Assembly (NCBI RefSeq): GCF_002001005.1
Contig: NZ_MUNX01000065.1
Span: 117,335-181,334, forward strand
From: Flavobacterium sp. A45
GTDB taxonomy: Bacteria; Bacteroidota; Bacteroidia; Flavobacteriales; Flavobacteriaceae
Length of the DNA: 64,000 nucleotides
Direction of reading: 5' to 3'
Shown here: positions 60,013-64,000 of the stretch, in pieces
Layout of the letters: each line of letters starts with the position of its first letter
How positions within the stretch are numbered: position 1 is the stretch's first letter
Notes under the pieces: generated by a model
The model's input: only the letters and a program-made list of their open reading frames with translations
Told to the model about the DNA's origin: nothing
Databases searched by the model: none
Position numbers and translations under genes: made by a program

Positions 60013-61260
60013 ATGATGATTAAATTTTTAATCTCCTTTTTTTTGATTTGTTTAGGCAATCAAAGTTTAGCTATTGCTCAAGAAAATTCACTTGTTGATA
60101 ATCCTTGCCCGCCCAAAACTGTTTTTGAATTATTTAAAAAGAAAGACTCGATTCTCATCGTAAAACCGATTAAGAATAGTTTTTTGCTTGTGATTCCTGT
60201 AATTGGTGTTCAACCGGCAACTGGGTTTAGTTACGGCGCGACAGGACAATATACTTTTAAAGGAAAAGAAATTTCAGATAAATATTCTTCTGCAAATCTG
60301 GGAGTGACTTTTACTACCAAAAAGCAGTTATTAATTAATGCTAAAAATAATATTCTATTGAAGAATAATAGAATTTATCTTAGAGGAGATTATCGACTGT
60401 ACATTTTTACCCAACCTAATTATGGTCTAGGAACCAATATTGTTCCGACAAATAGAGAAGACCCTGATTTTGATATTGAATCGATCAAAGAGCCGATGGA
60501 TTATAACTATTTTAAGTTTCATCAAACCGCTTCATGGGAAATAAAAAAGAATTTTTATATCGGTGGAGGAGTAGAACTAGATTGGTATTCGACAATCAAT
60601 GATAAAAACCTTGATGTAGAAAACGGGAAACTTACTAACCATTATAATTATAGTGTTCTGAATGGATTTAATGAAAAGGAATATTTTGTAAATGGGTTAA
60701 GCTTTAATTTTATTTACGATTCCAGGGATAACCAGATTAATACAAGAAAAGGTTGGTTTGCTAATGTCGATTATAGATTTAATTGGGGGTTGTTTAATGA
60801 CCAAAAAGTGAGTAATGTACTCTTTACTGAATTTAGATATTTTATTCCAATGGATCCCAAAAGGGAACATTTTGTGCTTGGTTTTTGGGCTTTTGGACAG
60901 TTTGTAACCAAGGGAGTTGTTCCTTATTTAAATTTACCTGCCATAGGTTGGGATCAACGCAGTCGAAGTGGTGAAGGCTATACACAAGGACTGTTTCGAG
61001 GTAATAATTTAGCTTATCTTCAGGTTGAATTAAGGTTTCCCATAACCTGTAATCAGCTTCTTAGCGGAACTGTTTTTACAAATTTCACAACCGCAAGTAA
61101 TAAGTATGATAATGTTAGGCTTTTTGAATATGTTCAGCCAGCATTCGGCTTTGGCTTAAGACTTTTAATTGATAAAGCTACTCGTACTAATCTTGTTTTT
61201 GATTATGCTGTAGGAAATCATTCCAATGGATTTTATCTTAATGCAGGAGAAACTTTTTAA
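60013..61260 (+). CDS. BamA/TamA-type (D15) outer-membrane protein
   Basis: This 415-aa protein has a signal peptide (cleaved near SLAIAQ) and a C-terminal surface-antigen beta-barrel with FIYDSRDNQINTRKGWFANV (the D15 signature), RSGEGYTQGLFRGNN, FRYFIPMDP and the terminal strand. There is no POTRA domain of normal size (only about 60 residues precede the barrel), so it is a barrel-only relative rather than BamA itself. It could transport or assemble a lipid or protein at the outer membrane. Confidence 0.8.
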   Translation: MMIKFLISFFLICLGNQSLAIAQENSLVDNPCPPKTVFELFKKKDSILIVKPIKNSFLLVIPVIGVQPATGFSYGATGQYTFKGKEISDKYSSANLGVTFTTKKQLLINAKNNILLKNNRIYLRGDYRLYIFTQPNYGLGTNIVPTNREDPDFDIESIKEPMDYNYFKFHQTASWEIKKNFYIGGGVELDWYSTINDKNLDVENGKLTNHYNYSVLNGFNEKEYFVNGLSFNFIYDSRDNQINTRKGWFANVDYRFNWGLFNDQKVSNVLFTEFRYFIPMDPKREHFVLGFWAFGQFVTKGVVPYLNLPAIGWDQRSRSGEGYTQGLFRGNNLAYLQVELRFPITCNQLLSGTVFTNFTTASNKYDNVRLFEYVQPAFGFGLRLLIDKATRTNLVFDYAVGNHSNGFYLNAGETF

Positions 61261-61335
61261 TTTCTTTGTTGTTGGTAAATTGTTGTTTGTGGTGAATTTG
61301 TTTTTTAATTTATTAAAATTTTAATGAGAAATTCT

Positions 61336-61343
61336 TATATTTG
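61336..61343 (+). promoter_or_regulatory. Candidate -7 box
   Basis: TATATTTG matches TAnnTTTG, 32 nt before the ATG of the 160-aa protein gene. No TTG at 19 nt. Confidence 0.35.
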
Positions 61344-61375
61344 AGAGTAATTAACTAAATTTAAAACACACAAAC

Positions 61376-61858
61376 ATGAAAAAATTATTTTTATTATTTG
61401 CAGTAGCATTCTCAGCAACGACATTTGCCCAGACAACTTTGAAAGATGATATAGATGTTGTACAATCTATTTATGGGAAATCCAAATCAGAATTGGTAAG
61501 ACAGTATATGGCATTGTCTGGTACACAAGCTACAGATTTTGGAAAGATTTATGACTCTTATGAAGTGGAAAGAAAAAAACTTGGCGAAGAAAAAGTCTAC
61601 TTAATTAATCAATATGCTACAGATTATGCTGCTTTGACAGATGAAAAAGCGGACGTAATAGCCAAAGGTGTTTTGAAAAATAATATAGCATATGATAAGT
61701 TATATAGTTCTTATTATGAAAAAGCTAAAAAAGCAATAGGAGCAATAAATGCTACAAAATTCATTCAACTTGAAATTTATTTGCAAACAGAGATTAGAAG
61801 TAGCTTGCAAAATGCAATACCTTTTGTAGGTGAATTGGAAATGACAAAAGTGAAATAA
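61376..61858 (+). CDS. Exported helical protein, unknown
   Basis: This 160-aa protein has a signal peptide (cleaved near ATTFAQ) and is otherwise helical and charged (DVVQSIYGKSKSELVRQYMA, YDSYEVERKKLGEEKVYLI). The pattern recalls Spy/LTXXQ periplasmic proteins, like the ECF-module protein at 41033, but no clear motif is seen. It has its own -7 box and terminator. Function unknown. Confidence 0.65.
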   Translation: MKKLFLLFAVAFSATTFAQTTLKDDIDVVQSIYGKSKSELVRQYMALSGTQATDFGKIYDSYEVERKKLGEEKVYLINQYATDYAALTDEKADVIAKGVLKNNIAYDKLYSSYYEKAKKAIGAINATKFIQLEIYLQTEIRSSLQNAIPFVGELEMTKVK

Positions 61859-61878
61859 GTATTTTGTTTCTTTAAAAG

Positions 61879-61914
61879 AAAGAGCGTAATAATAGTGTTA
61901 CGCTCTTTTTTTTG
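61879..61914 (+). terminator. Terminator of the 160-aa protein gene
   Basis: AAAGAGCGTAA (61879-61889) pairs with 61898-61908, and a T run follows. Confidence 0.85.
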
Positions 61915-62029
61915 TAACTTTAAGTACATTTTCAGATATTATTTACAATAAACCTAATAGAGATTTATTTATAAGTTCTTTTGTCATAAAAAGTGTTAAT
62001 TTTTGTTTCTTTGTTTTGAAAAAAAATGT

Positions 62030-62037
62030 TAAATTTG
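62030..62037 (+). promoter_or_regulatory. Candidate -7 box
   Basis: TAAATTTG matches TAnnTTTG, 42 nt before the ATG of the 252-aa protein gene. TTG triplets lie 16 and 24 nt upstream, not 19. Confidence 0.35.
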
Positions 62038-62079
62038 TTAATATGCTTTCCTAGTTTTATGTAATTTAAAAAATTAATC

Positions 62080-62838
62080 ATGAAAAATTTAACTACTCCA
62101 TTTAGAATTGTCTTTGTTTTTGTATTGGTGCTATTTATACCTTCAACTAACGTTTTTTCACAATCTAATTCTAGAGATTTTAAGAACTCAGTGAAGTTTA
62201 ATGTGTCCAATACATTGCTTTATGATAATTCATATCAGTTTTCGTATGAGAGAATGATTAAAGAAAATCAAAGTTTAAATGTTTTTACAGGATACCAAGA
62301 GTTTCCTTTGATAAATGTAGATATCACTGATGTTAATTTTGATAAAAAGAGTGATAGAAAAGGCTATTCCATTGGTGCTGATTATCGATTTTATTTAGGA
62401 AGTATCAATAAATTTAAAGGGCCAAGAGGTGTTTATTTGGCTCCATTTATTAGTTTTTTTCAATTTGACACAGATAGAGATTTAATTTATACCAATCCAA
62501 ATACGGGTGTAGTAAGCAATGCTAATCTTTCTTCAAATTTTAATTTAACAAATGTAGGCGGTGAGCTGGGATATCAATTCGTTTTATGGGATCGACTTGT
62601 TATTGATTGCGTTTTATTTGGGCCTTCTTTGACCCGATATAAATTTAATGCAAAATTGGATGGTGATATTTCTGGACTTGATGAAAACGAGGTTTTTCAA
62701 AAAGTAATAGAAGCAATAAAAGATAAATTTCCAGGGATTGATGGAATTACAGGCGATGAGGGTATAGAAAAAAAAGGAGTTCAATCTGTAACCGCTGTTG
62801 GATTTAGATACAATATAAGTATTGGTTACCGATTTTAA
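62080..62838 (+). CDS. Outer-membrane beta-barrel protein, unknown
   Basis: This 252-aa protein has a signal peptide (cleaved near STNVFSQ) and alternating strands of a small barrel (YSIGADYRFYLGS, ELGYQFVLWDRLVIDCV), ending in an aromatic residue (ISIGYRF), as outer-membrane barrels do. A loop of about 35 residues rich in Asp/Glu (LDGDISGLDENEVFQKVIEA) is unusual. It resembles DUF3575-type barrels. Function unknown. Confidence 0.68.
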   Translation: MKNLTTPFRIVFVFVLVLFIPSTNVFSQSNSRDFKNSVKFNVSNTLLYDNSYQFSYERMIKENQSLNVFTGYQEFPLINVDITDVNFDKKSDRKGYSIGADYRFYLGSINKFKGPRGVYLAPFISFFQFDTDRDLIYTNPNTGVVSNANLSSNFNLTNVGGELGYQFVLWDRLVIDCVLFGPSLTRYKFNAKLDGDISGLDENEVFQKVIEAIKDKFPGIDGITGDEGIEKKGVQSVTAVGFRYNISIGYRF

Positions 62839-62862
62839 AAATATGTAAAGGAAGACTATGAG

Positions 62863-62886
62863 ACCTCATTTTTTTGAGGTTTTTTT
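62863..62886 (+). terminator. Terminator of the 252-aa barrel gene
   Basis: ACCTCA (62863-62868) pairs with TGAGGT (62875-62880), and T6 follows. Confidence 0.7.
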
Positions 62887-62968
62887 AGGCTCAATTTTTT
62901 GCAGTTGTGCCTAAAATTGTTCCAAATGCTATTTTAGAAACATTTTTTTATTTTTTTAAATTCACAAT

Positions 62969-63889
62969 ATGGTTTTACAATGGGTATTTAATATTAGGAA
63001 AGCTAAATTTTTATTAATTGTCATTTTCTTTATTTTCAATTGGTGCATGGCTCAGGATCTTGAGCCAAGAGTTTATGCAAATTTGCCTAAAGGAGGTAAT
63101 ATTATAGTGGGGTCTTATGGATTCATGAAAGGAGATGTTGTCTCAGAACCAACTTTACCTATCGAGGATTTTATCATTTCAAGCAATAATTTTGGAGTAG
63201 GGTATATGCATACTTTTGGCTTGGCAAATAAATTAGCCAGGATTCAAGTGGCAATTCCTTATGTAATTATGGATGGGAAAGCTACAGTAAGTGGGGAAAG
63301 AGTCACAGGAAATAGAACAGGTTTTGGTGATATGCGTATACGGTTTGGAGTCAATTTATTTGGTTCGCCCGCATTAGAAAGAAAAGATTTTGCCAAATAT
63401 CAGCAAAAAACAATATTTGGGACAAGTTTAGTTGTTTCAGTCCCTACAGGTGCTTATTATGCAGATAAAAGAATTAACATAGGAGCCAATCGTTGGGGAT
63501 TCAAGCCAGAAGTAGGTGTGTCCAAGCGTTTTGAACATTTTTACGCCGAATTGTATTCAGGAGTTTGGTTTTATACACAAAACAATGAATTTCTTGGCGA
63601 TAAAGATTTGCAACAAAAACCAGTGCTTTCTTTTCAAGGTCATGCCAGTTATTATTTCAAAAATCAAATGTGGGTTGGAATTAATCTTAACTGGTTTAGC
63701 GGAGGAAAAACCGTTATTAATGATTTGCCTGCAGGAAGTGTTATAAATAGTTCTAGAATTGGTGCTACATTTTCTATGCCACTCGCAAAAATGCAGTCTA
63801 TAAAATTACAGTTTAATACAGGAACTTTTAAGAGTATTGGATTGAATTATGATTCCGTCAGTATCGGTTACCAGTATGTTTTTTTCTAG
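62969..63889 (+). CDS. Outer-membrane transporter-like barrel (phenol MetA-pathway type)
   Basis: This 306-aa protein has a signal peptide (cleaved near NWCMAQ) and a barrel with regular amphipathic strands (GFGDMRIRFGVNLFGSP, YQQKTIFGTSLVVSVPTG). It ends in an aromatic residue (IGYQYVFF), typical of outer-membrane barrels. The pattern fits the family named putative MetA-pathway of phenol degradation, whose members are thought to pass hydrophobic compounds. No catabolic genes are near, so the substrate is unknown. Confidence 0.72.
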   Translation: MVLQWVFNIRKAKFLLIVIFFIFNWCMAQDLEPRVYANLPKGGNIIVGSYGFMKGDVVSEPTLPIEDFIISSNNFGVGYMHTFGLANKLARIQVAIPYVIMDGKATVSGERVTGNRTGFGDMRIRFGVNLFGSPALERKDFAKYQQKTIFGTSLVVSVPTGAYYADKRINIGANRWGFKPEVGVSKRFEHFYAELYSGVWFYTQNNEFLGDKDLQQKPVLSFQGHASYYFKNQMWVGINLNWFSGGKTVINDLPAGSVINSSRIGATFSMPLAKMQSIKLQFNTGTFKSIGLNYDSVSIGYQYVFF

Positions 63890-64000
63890 TCGTCTGAGGG
63901 GGTGCAGTTTATTGTATTTTAACTGTTGATTTATTTATAAATATACTATTAAGGGGTAATTATTATTAGTGTATTTATTGTTATAAAGTTGTTAAAATAC
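63890..64000. other. Intergenic tail at the window end
   Basis: These 111 nt after the last gene are AT-rich. I see no hairpin or gene. Confidence 0.4.

Noticed and set aside
1..64000. Ribosomal RNA, tRNA, prophage or transposase
   Set aside because: I saw no rRNA or tRNA signature, no integrase or transposase, and no phage structural genes; the mobile-looking material is limited to short noncoding repeats.

Overview
The window looks like chromosomal DNA of a Bacteroidota bacterium, most likely Flavobacterium or a close relative. The DNA is AT-rich, Shine-Dalgarno sequences are essentially absent, and several genes have Bacteroidota-type -7 boxes (TAnnTTTG). One promoter, at 49418-49447, fits TTG-N19-TAnnTTTG exactly. 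Many proteins are flavobacterial types: a Rho with a long disordered Asn-rich insert, a DUF4293 protein beside rho, an rlmD-DUF6452-DUF6048 operon, a LETM1-related protein, an M49 peptidase and many small lipoproteins and outer-membrane barrels. I see no rRNA, tRNA, CRISPR array, prophage, transposase or integrase.

Layout. 1-5.4 kb: a TerC protein coupled to an NrtS-like mini-transporter, a lipoprotein, a DinB-like protein, a DUF1016/PD-(D/E)XK nuclease and a murQ operon. 5.7-13.8 kb: a ZIP transporter, RNA and small-molecule methyltransferases, rlmD-DUF6452-DUF6048 and lipoproteins. 13.9-29.2 kb: an AI-2E-type permease, OsmC, an aldo/keto reductase operon with a 44-aa membrane peptide, cysE-cysM, a histidine decarboxylase divergent from an Lrp regulator, cysK, lpdA, an ABC exporter and truA. 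29.5-43.8 kb: a phosphoesterase, a TPR histidine kinase with its NarL-type regulator, rho, an m5C RNA methyltransferase, kup, a repeat-rich secreted protein and an ECF sigma module. 44-54.5 kb: dipeptidyl peptidase III, a MazG-like enzyme, ilvE, mnmD, two tandem 63-65 aa paralogues, oxyR/dps, and a SulP transporter with a beta-carbonic anhydrase. 54.5-64 kb: a LETM1-like protein, YdeI, SodC, small lipoproteins, a Ca2+/H+ antiporter and four consecutive exported or outer-membrane proteins.

Functional links visible from gene order are: cysteine synthesis (cysE-cysM, with cysK 5 kb away), peroxide defence (OxyR with both redox cysteines divergent from Dps, plus OsmC and SodC nearby), inorganic-carbon handling (SulP plus carbonic anhydrase), peptidoglycan recycling (murQ) and translation/RNA modification (rlmD, truA, mnmD, THUMP and m5C methyltransferases).

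The gene content is ordinary. The most unusual material lies between genes. There are two families of structured interspersed repeats whose ends are conserved while hairpin stems change in sequence and stay paired. There are also several intergenic arrays of short repeated words, often as inverted arms around a terminator. Three genes (truA, the ECF sigma factor and ydeI-like) appear to start at TTG.
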